Assembly: GCA_033297075.1 (NCBI GenBank)
Contig: MU858191.1
Coordinates: forward strand, 1-64,000
Length of the DNA: 64,000 bases
From: Rhypophila decipiens
Lineage: Eukaryota > Ascomycota > Sordariomycetes > Sordariales > Naviculisporaceae
Direction of reading: 5' to 3'
The notes beneath the pieces are model-generated. The model made no database searches. It saw nothing but the letters and a program-made list of their open reading frames with translations, and was not told where the DNA came from. The position numbers and the translations under genes were made by a program. How positions within the stretch are numbered: the first letter of the stretch is position 1; every line of letters begins with the position of its first letter. Shown here piece after piece: positions 21,304 through 32,714 of the stretch.

Positions 21304-24300
21304 TGTACTAACTTGGTTGTTGTTGTTGCTCTGTAGGAAGTAATTTGTCTTTTTCTTATTTGGTGTTGCTTATTTGTGTGGATGTGGACTGGGAAATTAG
21401 GTTCATCGGGGACATGAGGGTTACGAGTCAGAGTTGTGGAGTTTGGCGTTGAGGCGTTGAGGGTCTGGGAATGGAGTGGAGTTGACAGAGTTCACGCCCT
21501 CGCAGAATTAGAGGTCAGGAAAAGAACGGCGGGCTCAAGGATGTATGTATGAGATCCTGCCAGTTCACCACTGCAACTAACCTCTCCTCCTTTTTTCTTG
21601 GTTGAGAAATCCGGCATGACATATCCCGAGCTCGCCCTTCACCGCATACCGGGTAGATGTCCCGAGAGATAAACGGCACACCACGCAACTTCACATGCAT
21701 ATCGAGGGTTAAACGTAGCAAAATGAGCCGAAGGATACCTACAGCTAGGAAATAAAAAAGGGGGGTGCGGCGGTACAGTCTCGCCTATCACGAGTACACA
21801 GACAGACAGATAGATACACAAGAAAACCGATCGTTGTGTATCCTGTTACATGTGCAGCAACAGGGACAGAAAACCGTCGATCAATATTGGCATCACAGAC
21901 CCATAATACAATGACACACAAAAGGTGGGTGACGAAAGAGATCAAAATCCGTGGTCAGTCTCCGCATCTTGCTCTCAAGTAAAAAGACATGACATGACGA
22001 CAGGCGACAGAAAACAAGAGCTATCTACCTGGTATGTAGTAGCTATCTCATAATGCACAAGCGGCAGCTACATGTATCGCATCGTGCAAGCTGTGCGAGG
22101 TGTGACGGATGGACGGCCCCTACCTACAAAAGAAAGGAAAAAAACAACGATAGGGGGACGATTGGAGATATGGTCACCATCGTAATGACGATTTAATCAT
22201 CGACCTATCTAGGCACTTCTGATCTTAGGTAAGGTAGGTAGGTAGGTAGGTTAGTTCCCCTCACCGGGCGTTGTATTGAGAAACTACCTATCTGCCTGAG
22301 AGCGTACCTACAATCAGGAAAGATATCAAGATCTGTTGATGACTACTCTCAGACCGGCTCTCGTCTCAATCTCAACTGTCTACCAACCAAGACGGCACCC
22401 TCAGAGGCTGGCCAGACCAGTCAATCAGTAGATACCTACCTACCTTCGGCAACCAAGGCAGGTACAATACAGACAGACAGACAGGCAAGCTCCCGAGCAA
22501 AGGTGTCAGAATCGATCATGACAGACACTGTCTCAGCCGCTAATCTTGATCCTTTCCATCTCTCTCTCTCTGCTGTCTCTCCATCATTCACACCGCATTT
22601 TACTCGCACTGCAGTTCGGGTGCCTACCAGGCCCTGGAATATCGGTGTACCAGCCAGCCAGACAGAGCAGGTAAGCTACCTTACCTACACACAGAGATTT
22701 GCTGTATGACATATTACCCGCCGCTCATCACACAAACACAACCATCGATTTGTGATACTCGGGGCAAGTTGGTTGGGAGCATCTTATAGTTCGGGGCCGT
22801 AGGATACCTCCTCGTATCCCGTCATCTTGTCCATCTTTGTGTGTGTGTGAAATAACTCCGTCGTGTATGTATGACCGATATATGGCTTCATTTCGATGTT
22901 GGTATGTATTATTTTTCTTGTAGCATAGCAGGGGGCCGCACCGGCAGATCGAGAAGCTTTCGCACAGTCATTCTTGAGTAAAATTGTTCTTGCGTCTTGT
23001 CACTGAGGAAATCTCCGAGACGAGATTGATGATGTTGTCTGTGTCTAGCCACGGAGAAGAAACTGCTAGATGGACTAAACATCAAGACGCGTTCAGGGGA
23101 GGGATGGTGAACATGCGTGGAATGTGAGGATCGTCTTGCTTTGGGAGGCACAAGGCGCCAACCGCCGTGACGGGACCAAGCTGAACGAACGACCGGCAAA
23201 GCCCCAATCAGTTGTATCGAGGCGCGGAGATGCTTCAGAAACCGTACTCGGGGAGGGGGGGGGATCTCTCCCGGGATTCATAGTAGTAGTACCCTTGCCA
23301 GAAGAACGGGATGGCCTGTCAGACCGACTGATCGAGACTTGTTGCTGCGGACTATCTTCCTGCCTCCATTTTGCACCTTTTTATTTTCTCGATGAACCTT
23401 CTTGCCAATGCCAACGAAGAACGGTACCGGTTCACACTGGAGCAGTTCCCAAAAATTGCAGGCATCCGAGACCCAAAGACGCAGGAAGGCTCTTATTTCC
23501 TAAGCGGTCAGAAAGCGCAAGGTGACACAGATCCTTCTCCAGCGAGTATGTCTTGCTTCTTCTTCCCGTCTCTCCCAGACAAGAGAGATTGAGCAGCAGC
23601 AGGGATGATGATTCGGGTATGCAGTCATGCCCGCCCGGACCAGGAGCCGGTTTCCTTGACTCTTCTTGTCTCCTCATCTTGTCGTGTTTCTCTGCATCCA
23701 TATATCAGCACGCAGAAGCAAGATCTGTCTGCTGTGCCAGGGTGACTTGACTTTGTCTCTGATGCAAATCAAAATCTCAGAGACCAATGGGAAAAAGTTG
23801 CTGGTTGGCTGGCACCCATCCCGTCTCGAGTACGTCTGACTGACTGTGGCCTGACCAACTGCCAGAAATCTTTTTTGTCTTCTGTCATTTTTGTCTCGAT
23901 ATCCGCCAGAAAAGAAGAAAGAGAAGAAGAAGGCGGAAGGGCAATCCGTCTGGGTCAAAGGTTTCCGCCGCCGTCCAATGATTCTCCCGGTATTGTAGAC
24001 ACAGGGGCTGAACAGAGCAAGCTAGCCGAACACATACTCGCCGCAGAGTTTACTCACCTTGAACTTCTTTTCTCACGGCCGACTTGGCGTTTCCTTCTTG
24101 ACAGAGAAAGAGTCCGTCAAAAGATCAAGCCATCTCCGTCGGAAGTTAGATTCTTCGTGTCGTCGACAGGTCGTACAACAAGGGCCTCTCCCTGGAGTTT
24201 CTTCCAAGCCCATCACAGGTTGTATATATCATATCGTCCACCTGTCCAGCCCAGGACCCTTGCCGCTCGATCTCTCCCTCCGTCATCTTTCTTTTTCCCT

Positions 24301-24457
24301 GCTGGGCATCATCGTAGCCAGGTTAGTAGCCACCCTCCTCAATCCACCACGACAAATCCTCACCAACCAAAAAAAACCACTAACCAAACCTCAGCCCCCC
24401 ATACATACCTCAACCGCCAACCCAACATCCCAGAAGCAAAAAAGAAAGAGGCCCATC
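21304..24457. other. Long intergenic region rich in TACCTA-type motifs
   Basis: 3.15 kb without a gene I can support. Pyrimidine/purine microsatellite patches occur repeatedly, mostly (TACC)n/(GGTA)n, for example near 22228-22255 and 22433-22445, plus CAGA and TCTC runs. The right part is probably the promoter and long leader of the downstream membrane-protein gene; several open frames there overlap each other and have no family signature. Confidence 0.55.
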
Positions 24458-25468
24458 ATGGGAGGATACGCCAACGGCGGAGACGCAGAGAACTCCACCT
24501 CCACCGACCCTCAACACCGTCTAGGCGGCGACGAAGGCCCCTACGTCCTCAACCCGGTCGAAATAATCGCCATAGCAGTAACAATCACCAGCTTCCTCCT
24601 CGTCCTCTTCCTGATCTTTTATTATCGGAAGCTCCAAGCCCGCCGCAAGCTCGACATGATGACCAAGGCCGCTGCTGCGCTCGAAAATGGCACCCACCCA
24701 TCAAGCAGAAAGAACTCTGCCACTCCTGCCGCTCCGGGTACCAGCGGTGGTAGTACTGCGGGAGGAGCGGAGTCGATTGAGCTTAAAGATGGTGCTTCTT
24801 CTTCGACAGCTACGTCTGTGAGTATTGCCACCACCACCACCGGGAATGTACCTGTACCTGTACCACCAGGGGGCTCGAGACCAAACACGCCTGCTGCACC
24901 GCCATTACCGGCCAAGGATAAAGCGCGAGGAGGAGGACGAGACGCCACAGCAGCCGCCGGGGGAGGAGGAAACCCAAGAGTCCTGATAGTTTCTGAGCAT
25001 GGGCATGGGAATAATGACCCGTTCACTACGCCGAGTAGCTCGACGAATAATGTCGCCACTGCTGCTGCTGCTGCTGCTGCTGCGAGAATCTCTTGCCCTC
25101 CTCCGCCTGTTGTTGTTGTCATGGCGGCTACGACGAGGACTACCACCACCACCACCATTACTGCTGGGGAAAAGCCTCCCTTGTGGAAGTATATCCATTG
25201 GAAAGGGGATCCGAAGAAAGAGTCCAAGAAGAATGCGAATGCGACTTTATTGCCCAGCGTTGAGCCTCGTCATCCTCGTCGTGGGAGCAGTAACGGTCTT
25301 GTCCAAGGTAAATATGAATATTTCCCCTCGCGCGCGCGTGTTTTGTCAGCCTTGCTTTCACTTCTTTCCTTTTGTGGGAATGGAATGGGTGCTAACCTTG
25401 AAGCTTTGGTTGAAACAACAGATAAAGACGACGAAACCCCCATACCACCCAAGACATACTATGCGTGA
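24458..25468 (+). CDS. Single-pass membrane protein, low-complexity tail
   Basis: Two exons, 24458-25307 and 25422-25468, giving 298 aa. Residues 1-34 are hydrophilic, with an N-x-S/T site, and are followed by a single strong membrane helix (about 35-56, IIAIAVTITSFLLVLFLIFYY) and a basic stop-transfer RKLQARRK. The rest is Ala/Ser/Thr/Gly/Pro-rich and probably disordered, with a poly-Ala run encoded by GCT repeats. The C-terminus reads DKDDETPIPPKTYYA. This layout suggests a plasma-membrane protein with a short outside part, but I do not recognise the family. The intron (GTAAAT donor, TGCTAAC branch, CAG acceptor) is 114 nt, a multiple of three, and contains no stop, so retention would add 38 residues. 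Frames upstream of 24458 lack conserved features. Confidence 0.7.
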   Translation: MGGYANGGDAENSTSTDPQHRLGGDEGPYVLNPVEIIAIAVTITSFLLVLFLIFYYRKLQARRKLDMMTKAAAALENGTHPSSRKNSATPAAPGTSGGSTAGGAESIELKDGASSSTATSVSIATTTTGNVPVPVPPGGSRPNTPAAPPLPAKDKARGGGRDATAAAGGGGNPRVLIVSEHGHGNNDPFTTPSSSTNNVATAAAAAAAARISCPPPPVVVVMAATTRTTTTTTITAGEKPPLWKYIHWKGDPKKESKKNANATLLPSVEPRHPRRGSSNGLVQGKYEYFPSRARVLSALLSLLSFCGNGMGANLEALVETTDKDDETPIPPKTYYA

Positions 25469-26526
25469 AATCACTCAGTTGCTTCCAACAGCAACAGAAC
25501 TTGGGCATTGCCACTTGAACAGAAAGAAAACAAAACCGTCCATCCATCCAGCACAACCCTCCAAACCAAATTGTCGCCACCAGAGTAGTAGGAGAGAAAG
25601 ATATCCTTTATACTCCACCTGCTTTCATATTCCCTTCATTCTTTCTTTCCTTCTTTCATAGATCTTACAGACCTTGGACTCGCTGTCCGCTTTTCTCTTT
25701 CCTCTGTTTGTTTGTTCCCTATTTTTTTTTTCAACCTGCAAGCCATTGTGCAAACACTTATACCAATACCGCACACACAGTCAGCTATTTATCCTTGTTA
25801 TCCAACTAGTCACTACCTTGTTTATGCATTTATTTTCCTTTGTCTGTCGCTGTATCGCGATGCGTATGTATTCAGCTGTGGTTCCAGCTGTGAAAGGGCG
25901 TAAAGGTGAAGGGTTCCTCCCGGTCGGTCGACTGAGCAGAGCAGAATGGTGAAACAAGAGAATGCTGTTGGAGGTTCCGTTGTTTGTAATACAGTGGTCA
26001 AGGGAGAATCAGTGTCCAAGATGAAGTGGTGGGTGGTTGCCCAGATTGAGAACCAAGGACGATGGCAAGTGGTTGGATGTTATCACCATTAAGAAAATCA
26101 ACTGAAAATAATCGCTGGTCGAGACACCGAATAATACCTGCCGATGAAAGAATTCAACATTTTCTCTTTCTGGACTTGAGATGACTGAGCAAGGGCAGTG
26201 TACATACCTGACAAAACTATCTCCAAGCCCAACCAGGCTGTCTGACGCCCTGTAAATAGATCAAAGGTTAAGCAGTACGGCAATAAGGGAAGGCACTGAC
26301 ATCTTGGTGCTGCTCGTTATCCATAGACAAGTATGTAAAGGCCGCCAAGTCAAGAGTCATAATACATACAGCCGTAGCCGCTATTCCCTAAAAGCCCTAC
26401 CAGTAGACCATCCTTCCGCTTATGATAACGCCAATACAAGCTTGAAAGAATAAACCCGCAAATTCAACCTCTCTTAAACACCCAAAATGAGAATTTCTCT
26501 TAAACAAAAATGCATCATGACTTACT
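25469..26526. other. Convergent 3' intergenic region
   Basis: About 1.06 kb between the 3' ends of the membrane-protein gene and ATG29. Pyrimidine-rich at the left, otherwise unremarkable; no gene seen. Confidence 0.55.
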
Positions 26527-28090
26527 TTACTGCCGGCTTGAACTAGGACCGCCGGGGAGATATCGACTCCTAATCGCATTGCCCAACGTGCTCATCCTGC
26601 TACCGATAGTGCCATCCTGCATGCGACTTGCAAGGGCCTCCTCCAACGCTGACTGTGTCACTGATGCATCTATCCAGCAGGACAGTGTTAGCCAGAGGGC
26701 GACGAAAGAAAGGGGCAGATCAGACTAAATGATACGCACCATCAAGATCACTGAAACTACTTCCCATACTCGGGGTCCCATCGCTGCCTTCACGCGACTT
26801 CCCCTTGTTCCCACTTGGACTCCGTCCCGCCAGCTCAGCAGTTCTCCGGGGAGACAACGGTCCAGGCATCTTGCCATCGCCCGTAGGCCGTCTCACCATG
26901 GCGGCCGAGCTCGTAGACGAGTCGGATGTCTGTGAGTGATGGAGAATCTTATCCCTATGACTTCTCCCAGACGTCTTGGGCAGCCGGCGCCCGAAGCCAT
27001 CGCGGGCATCACCGCGGAGGGTCGCACCTAGGTCGTGCCCGCTACTGGCTGTCGTGCATGTCGAATCCTTGGGCTTGAATGGGAGAAAAGCAGGCTCTGC
27101 ATCTTCGTCATCGGCTAAATCGTCTCCTCCATCATTTGTCTGGAAGCGTGGCGGGCGCCGGATAATTCTACTCTCTACCGCGCTGCTGGATGTGGAGGAC
27201 GAGGAGGATGATGGGGCCGGGGATGTTGATCGTGCCGAGTCTGCAGGATTGGGAGATAAAGGCTCTGCTTCTTGTGGAATGGGAGTAGCCGAGCCTGGTG
27301 TTATTATTGAGAGCCGACGCCGATGGGGCTCGGTTAGCCGTGATTGAGGCCTAGCGACAGCCGCACCGCCTGATGAGTTTCGTGACATCTGGGGCCGTCC
27401 CAGAGGAACCCCTTTGGCGGGAGTGAGAGAGCCTGCTGGTTCGTTCCTGGGAAGGGGAGAGTCTCTGCGTGTCGAGAGTGCCGACGGAGGACGGCCGCCT
27501 CCCGAGCCCGTCCACCTCATGGCTTCGGCTAATGGGTACCCGGCAGGCTCGGCGCCCGGAATCGGCGATGGAGCCGACGAGCCCTTAACGGCCGCCACCT
27601 TTCGCATCTGCGCCCTAAGCTGCGAAGTGTGGCGCTCCGTCAGGTAAGACACCATCTGGAGGAGAAACTCGACCGTGACATCGAATTTGGCTGCTCTGGA
27701 GCGCACACAGTGTTAGTCTCACGGAGAGGCTATCAGCCGTTTGAAGACGGTAACCGATCCGTGACTTACAACTCGTTCCCTGTAGACTCATCAGCAAATG
27801 AAACCATATTCATCCAAGAAGGCGGAAATACAAACAGTTGATCTCGGTCTGAGAAACGCCCGATATAATGGCCCATAATGCTTCGGATTTCTTGTCGTCC
27901 CAGTTTACCTTTTTTGAGACAGCGCTGGTCAGTGACTGGACAGTGGGCTAGAGGCTATGGACACAGTGCGAAGACGTACTGGAGGCGGATCGACAAAATC
28001 ACCGCGATTGAAAGGCAGCCGGACGTAAACGTGATACTTTTGGTCGACTCTCTCCTTTGCGGACCGGTCTGGCCTATCTTTTGATGCCAT
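26527..28090 (-). CDS. ATG29: Autophagy-related protein 29
   Basis: Atg29 binds Atg17 and Atg31 to scaffold the phagophore assembly site. Five exons: 28090-27980, 27908-27836, 27779-27770, 27695-26740 and 26669-26527; 430 aa. The N-terminus YHVYVRLPFNRGDFVDPPPVNWDDKKSEALWAIISG, then TEINWNELAAKFDVTVEFLLQMVSYLTERHTSQLRAQMRKV, is the Atg29 domain (about 20-100). The third exon is only 10 nt (GGAACGAGTT) and encodes the middle of NWNEL; it is required to keep frame and motif. The long middle is Ser/Pro/Arg-rich. The C-terminus SSFSDLDDASVTQSALEEALASRMQDGTIGSRMSTLGNAIRSRYLP is the conserved tail of filamentous fungal Atg29. It is divergent from the NUP53 gene. Confidence 0.93.
27770..27779 (-). 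other. ATG29: 10-nt microexon of ATG29
   Basis: The exon GGAACGAGTT lies between an acceptor CTACAG (with a TGCTGAT branch site) and a perfect GTAAGT donor. It joins a phase-1 exon to a phase-2 exon and completes N-W-N-E-L. Without it the frame breaks and the conserved motif is lost. Confidence 0.88.
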
Positions 28091-28739
28091 GGTGATACTT
28101 GTGTGTTGTTGCAAGGAAAGTGTGGTGAGAATGGGAGATTCGTTGCACCAGGCTACTGAACTGTAGGCAGTCACCAGTACCGCGACGGACGGGTCGATGG
28201 CTTCTGTAGCGGGCGTCGCAGTGCCTGGAACAAAGCTTCCATGCCTTGCGCTAGACCGTGAGCTTGAAGCTCCCCTGCACGCCGGCTTATCGGGCGAGGC
28301 AAGGATCTTTATCGCAGATCCGGCCCTGGAGCTAAGCATGTAAACGGTTGATGCATCAAACCGAATCTGCCCCCCGTTGCGGCTCCCAAGCCAACAACTG
28401 TTGTAAACTTGGACAAGCGTGGTGGGACCTGGATCCCTGCCCCAGGCCGCTGTTGCTGTGGCACTGTGGGCAGGCTCGCGCAGTGATCCCCAGTCCAAAC
28501 TTTGAAGATGCGCCAAAAGTCCATCTCCAAAAATCGCGTCTGGCAGTCGCAAATTCAACAAGGAAGCTCTTTATCTTTTCACAGGCCCAAACAATCCCCC
28601 TTTTGATCGTAGAGCGTAGCTGCCTCAGACAGACTTTGATCCCATTCACCACCGACGTAGCCGCCAGCATCCAATTGGCTGCCAGACTTTTTTGCGGCCT
28701 GACCGTTATAGCATTCTTATTTCTTATTATCCACCAGCC
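28091..28739. other. Bidirectional promoter region ATG29 / NUP53
   Basis: 649 bp between divergent start codons. No gene seen; short open frames on both strands lack any signature. Confidence 0.6.
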
Positions 28740-30083
28740 ATGGCTCCTTTAATTCTTCACAACGTCCCGGACGAGGAACTCTATGTTGGCGACGACGGAA
28801 TACAGCGACCATATGCCATGGTCTTCCCACAGTTCGTGAACCCCCCATTTCTGCTCAGTGACAAGTCTAACATGTTTGCCCAAACAAACAGCCAGGATGG
28901 TTCGTTCGGTCGCTCGAGGAAAACGGCGCCAGAGACTGGTTCTTTTGGAAAGTCGACGCGGCGGTCAAGGTCAAAAACTGGAACACCTGCAAGGAGGGAG
29001 GACCCGACAGTAGCAGCCGCAGATAGGCTCTTTACGGACTGGCTGGCGGGTCAAGCCTCGACAGAACCAGACGCCACCGCCCAGCGCCCGTTACTATCCT
29101 CCTCGCAAGAGGAGACCTCTTCGGCGCTGCCCAACTTCACAAAGCCGCACCAGCCGACCGAGGTGATACTTAGGGGCTATCGCTCGTCGAAGCAACAATA
29201 TTCAGCCATAAACCACTACGAGCAGCTTGCGGGGAGGATATGCGAGGACTACCCACGCGAGCCCCCGGCCGAGGCCCGGCGATACAAATCAGAGCTCCGC
29301 GACCCAGCATTTACGAGACGACAGATACTGACTCCGGAAGAGCGCGCCAAAGTCACCAGATCCGACGGTGGCGAGCACTGGGTGAAGGTGACCTTCGAGT
29401 CGGCCGACGCAGCAGAGGCAGCAATCTTCTCGTCGCCGCAGACAATACTCGGGCATATAGTCTACGCCGAGCCATACCACGGCGTCCCTCCGGCGCGTGA
29501 CGAACCGATACCCGCCGAGCCCATCGCTCCAACCGCCGGCCAACGACATGGCCATCGCCCCACAGACTCGGGCTCATTCGGCAGCTTCGGACGAACAGCT
29601 GCCGACAACGACCCGTCGCAGATCTCGCCCCCGCGTTCATACACCTCCTCCCGCACAGCCGACACCGCTACTGTCGCGTCCGGCGCGGGCTCGGGCACAT
29701 TGACGTCGGACACGGTCACGGGGACGCAACCTTCGGCCGGCGGCGGTCTTTTAAAGACAACCACCACCACCTCAGCAGTGCAGCAGCAGCAGCAGCAGCA
29801 AGATAACGGCTTCTGCCGCCGCATCCCCACCGCACGTAAAGCTGAGCTCCTCCCTGCCGAGAAGGCGCTATTGCCGGCACCATCTTGGACCCAGCGTGTT
29901 TCTACGCACATTCCGTTTCTGAAGTGGTTCAGTGGTGCTATGATTGGGAGCGAGATTCCCCGGACGGAGTCGGGCGAGTTCGATTGGGAGAAGGCTAGTC
30001 TGTACTGGAAGATTATCTGCTGGTTGGACTTGTATCTTCGGCTTTTCGGCGGCGATGTTTTGAATGCCGACAAGGATGACTAG
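28740..30083 (+). CDS. NUP53: Nup53/Nup35-type nucleoporin (MPPN RRM)
   Basis: Nuclear pore inner-ring nucleoporin that links Nup170, Nic96 and the pore membrane. Intronless, 447 aa from the ATG at 28740, which opens [30 protein letters not shown]. An RRM-like Nup35 (MPPN) domain spans about 140-247: [35 protein letters not shown] ... [37 protein letters not shown] Ser/Thr-rich stretch and a seven-Gln run follow. The C-terminus [15 protein letters not shown]...[25 protein letters not shown] is an amphipathic membrane-binding region as in Nup53/Nup59. The S. cerevisiae paralogues Nup53 and Asm4 cannot be told apart here, so the symbol is generic. Confidence 0.9.
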   Translation: MAPLILHNVPDEELYVGDDGIQRPYAMVFPQFVNPPFLLSDKSNMFAQTNSQDGSFGRSRKTAPETGSFGKSTRRSRSKTGTPARREDPTVAAADRLFTDWLAGQASTEPDATAQRPLLSSSQEETSSALPNFTKPHQPTEVILRGYRSSKQQYSAINHYEQLAGRICEDYPREPPAEARRYKSELRDPAFTRRQILTPEERAKVTRSDGGEHWVKVTFESADAAEAAIFSSPQTILGHIVYAEPYHGVPPARDEPIPAEPIAPTAGQRHGHRPTDSGSFGSFGRTAADNDPSQISPPRSYTSSRTADTATVASGAGSGTLTSDTVTGTQPSAGGGLLKTTTTTSAVQQQQQQQDNGFCRRIPTARKAELLPAEKALLPAPSWTQRVSTHIPFLKWFSGAMIGSEIPRTESGEFDWEKASLYWKIICWLDLYLRLFGGDVLNADKDD

Positions 30084-30938
30084 GGGAGGGGCCTGATAAA
30101 CGTCGGGAAAACGAGGATTAATGTTTGACTATGATACCAGGAGGAGGGCTGGGAAAGGGGGCCATCGGTGACTTGGTTGCCTGGGGAAAACATGATGGTT
30201 TTACAACAAAAAAGTATACGGCGAATCGATGGAGGCTGTGGATAGATAGCGCAGAGTTGTTGGGCGCCTGTTTGTTTTGATACCATACAGAGTTTGGGCA
30301 GGTTGTCTTTTTTCTTGAAGAAGACTGGTTCCATTGCAATGAATAATAACATCATGATATATTTATTTTCTGACCCACCTATTACTGCTAGCAGTAGCCT
30401 CATGGTTGGATGAGTTGATGGTTTCTTGGAATGGACTCCGTACGGAGGCATTGTTCCTAGGTAGGTATATTCTCCCGAGAGTGAGGTCTGGCAATATCAC
30501 GCCTGTTGTAGACATGCAAGACTGCAATGACTACCTGTCCCTTTAGCCTCGTAAAAGTAAATGGATAAGGAATCAAATCGGTAAAACAGAAGGGCTCCTC
30601 GTCAACCCAGCGAGTCTTTGAATCCATTACTACAATCAATAACATACATTCTCATGTGTTGGTCACAAGCACTGGTACTGTACCAAACCGCTATCCAAAC
30701 AACGATAAATCGGCATCGACCATAATCATTAACAAAATATATACAGTCTAAAGCTATTCTAATGCATGTGTAACCAGGTATAAGTAAAGTGTTGAAACAG
30801 TTTGTTACATAGTTAGTTGTAATATACCAACCCCCTCCCCCCCCCCCCCAACTCCAGCCGCCATGCCATACCATGCTCTATTCTATTCCAACTCCCGCCC
30901 GCCGCCCCATGATGCACGCGCCCGCAAGAAATTAAACA
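30084..30938. other. Convergent 3' intergenic region
   Basis: 855 bp between NUP53 and the IVY1-like gene. It contains a C-run near 30835-30849. No gene seen. Confidence 0.6.
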
Positions 30939-32714
30939 TTAAATATTCACTGTCAACTTCCCATCCCCGTTCCCAGAATCATGATCGTCCTCCTGGGCAA
31001 CAAGACCAATCCAGCTGCTGCTCCCCTCTCTTGCGTCCTCCTCCTGCCTATACGGCTGCTGCTCAGACTGCTGCAACTCCATCATAATATGCTGCTGCTC
31101 CTGAGGCGAATGCAACGTCAAACTAACAACGGTATCATCTCCCTCGTCCTCGTCCTCGTCCTCCTCATCAGCATGACCTTCTCTTTCCGAAAGAACCAAC
31201 TGCTTCCTGCTACTGGTACTAGTACTCTGTCTCATCCTCCGCTGCTGAAGGCTTTGGCCATGTTCGTTTCTCCAAGGATGTGCCTCCTCATCATTCTCAT
31301 CGTCCTCCTCATCATAGACCGCACACCCCTCTTCCTGCTCGTCTTGTTCGGTGGTAGTGTCGCTAGCTCGCCTTTCATGATGAAGACGATGTTGTTTTGT
31401 GCTGCTGCTGCCAGCCAGTACCAACAACGTGGTATTTTCATCCGCAGATTCGTGATCCTCCAATCCGCCGAGTATTAAATCCTCCGGGTTGAGACTTATC
31501 CTCTGCGGCTGCGGCGAGAAAGGCCTGACCCCCCTCGACCGATTAAACTCGGAGAAAACACTGTCAGCATCATGATCCCGCACCCTATCCCGAGACACCA
31601 CCGCGCCGGCAAGACTCTGATACCGATCAGCGTCCATGAGCAAGCTATCGGTCCGGTTGTGCCTAGCTATCCGGACCGTATCACTCCCAGAATCGGCAAG
31701 GATGCTCTTGGGCGGCAAGATGCTGAACAATTTATTACTCCCCTCACCACCCGAACCAGCCTGCTGCTGCTGAGCCCCCCCTGTATCCCCTCCCCCCTTC
31801 CCATACCCCACCACCCCAGAAGGAGGAGAAGCCTCATCATTAGGTGCAAACAAATCAACCCCCTTCTCCAGTACATCCTCCAACCCGCCGCCCGTCCAGC
31901 CCTTTCTCGCCAGACTCTCAAAGATCTCCATCTCGGCCCGAACAAGCGAGCAACTAGCATCCACAATCCTCACGCTCGTCTCCTGACTCTCCCTCAACAA
32001 GCTCCTAGCATGTTCCCCATGCAACGTGGTAAGGCCATCCAGCTTGGTCGTCAATTCCACCAGATGCTCGCGAAACTTGCCCACATCCCTCCTCTTCTGC
32101 CTCTGCAACTTCATGCCCTCCTTTTCGAGCCGGTTGATTTCTCGCGACTGGGCCGCCACGGCGCGGGTATACCCTTCTTCCTCGTCTTCCATTGTCGCGC
32201 GCCATTTGTCCATCTCGTGCAGGAGGGGCACCTCGAATGACCGGTAGACAGTTTCTGACAGGATGTGGTGGTGGTTCGCGACTAGATGCTGCAGCCCCGC
32301 GACGGTGAGGAGCGTGTCGGCTGTGCAAGAGCCCTTGGTGTTGAAGCTGTTACTTAGGGATGCGCCCCCCGCCGCGGGACCGAGGGCATCGGCGCGGGCT
32401 TCTTTTAGGCGGGCGCAGGACTCGAGCGCTGAGCCGAAGGAAGATGCTGCTGTGGAGAGGGAGGCTAGGGCTAGCCGGTACGACTTTGCGGTGGAGATTA
32501 GGTCTGCGTAGGCTTGTTGGGAATGCTCGAGGTCGGCTTTTGTGAGGACTGCGTGGGCGCCTGTTCGTGGCGGGGGTGGGAGGGGGAGGTTGTATTGCGA
32601 TAGGGTTGGGTTTGCGGTTGAGGCGTACGAGTATGTCGGCGATAGGGGGACTGGCGGGAGTTGGCTGGGACTTGGTGAGGGGGGGGTTTCCCCTCTGTTT
32701 GCTGCTGCTGCCAT
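30939..32714 (-). CDS. IVY1: Ivy1-like BAR-domain phospholipid-binding protein
   Basis: Yeast Ivy1 is an inverse-BAR protein on vacuoles and endosomes that binds Ypt7, Vps33 and phosphoinositides. This intronless frame gives 591 aa from the ATG at 32714, which has a strong context (GCCATGG). An in-frame ATG at 32807 would add 31 residues. A Pro/Ser-rich N-terminus is followed by a helical region (about 60-300): LTKADLEHSQQAYADLISTAKSYRLALASLSTAASSFGSALESCARLKEARAD ... LQRQKRRDVGKFREHLVELTTKLDGLTTLHGEHARSLL ... IFESLARKGWTGGGLEDVLEKGVDLFA. These are the features I recognise in fungal Ivy1. The C-terminal half is acidic, Gln- and Ser-rich and probably disordered. The family call rests on the helical core. 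Confidence 0.82.
   Translation of the reverse strand: MAAAANRGETPPSPSPSQLPPVPLSPTYSYASTANPTLSQYNLPLPPPPRTGAHAVLTKADLEHSQQAYADLISTAKSYRLALASLSTAASSFGSALESCARLKEARADALGPAAGGASLSNSFNTKGSCTADTLLTVAGLQHLVANHHHILSETVYRSFEVPLLHEMDKWRATMEDEEEGYTRAVAAQSREINRLEKEGMKLQRQKRRDVGKFREHLVELTTKLDGLTTLHGEHARSLLRESQETSVRIVDASCSLVRAEMEIFESLARKGWTGGGLEDVLEKGVDLFAPNDEASPPSGVVGYGKGGGDTGGAQQQQAGSGGEGSNKLFSILPPKSILADSGSDTVRIARHNRTDSLLMDADRYQSLAGAVVSRDRVRDHDADSVFSEFNRSRGVRPFSPQPQRISLNPEDLILGGLEDHESADENTTLLVLAGSSSTKQHRLHHERRASDTTTEQDEQEEGCAVYDEEDDENDEEAHPWRNEHGQSLQQRRMRQSTSTSSRKQLVLSEREGHADEEDEDEDEGDDTVVSLTLHSPQEQQHIMMELQQSEQQPYRQEEDAREGSSSWIGLVAQEDDHDSGNGDGKLTVNI

Noticed and set aside
23875..24753. Long frame overlapping the membrane-protein gene
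   Set aside because: Low-complexity Arg/Pro/His-rich translation in a shadow frame, with no domain and covering the 5' region of the called gene.
28692..28739. Upstream extension of NUP53
   Set aside because: The extension does not begin with an ATG, and the conserved N-terminus [13 protein letters not shown] starts at 28740.
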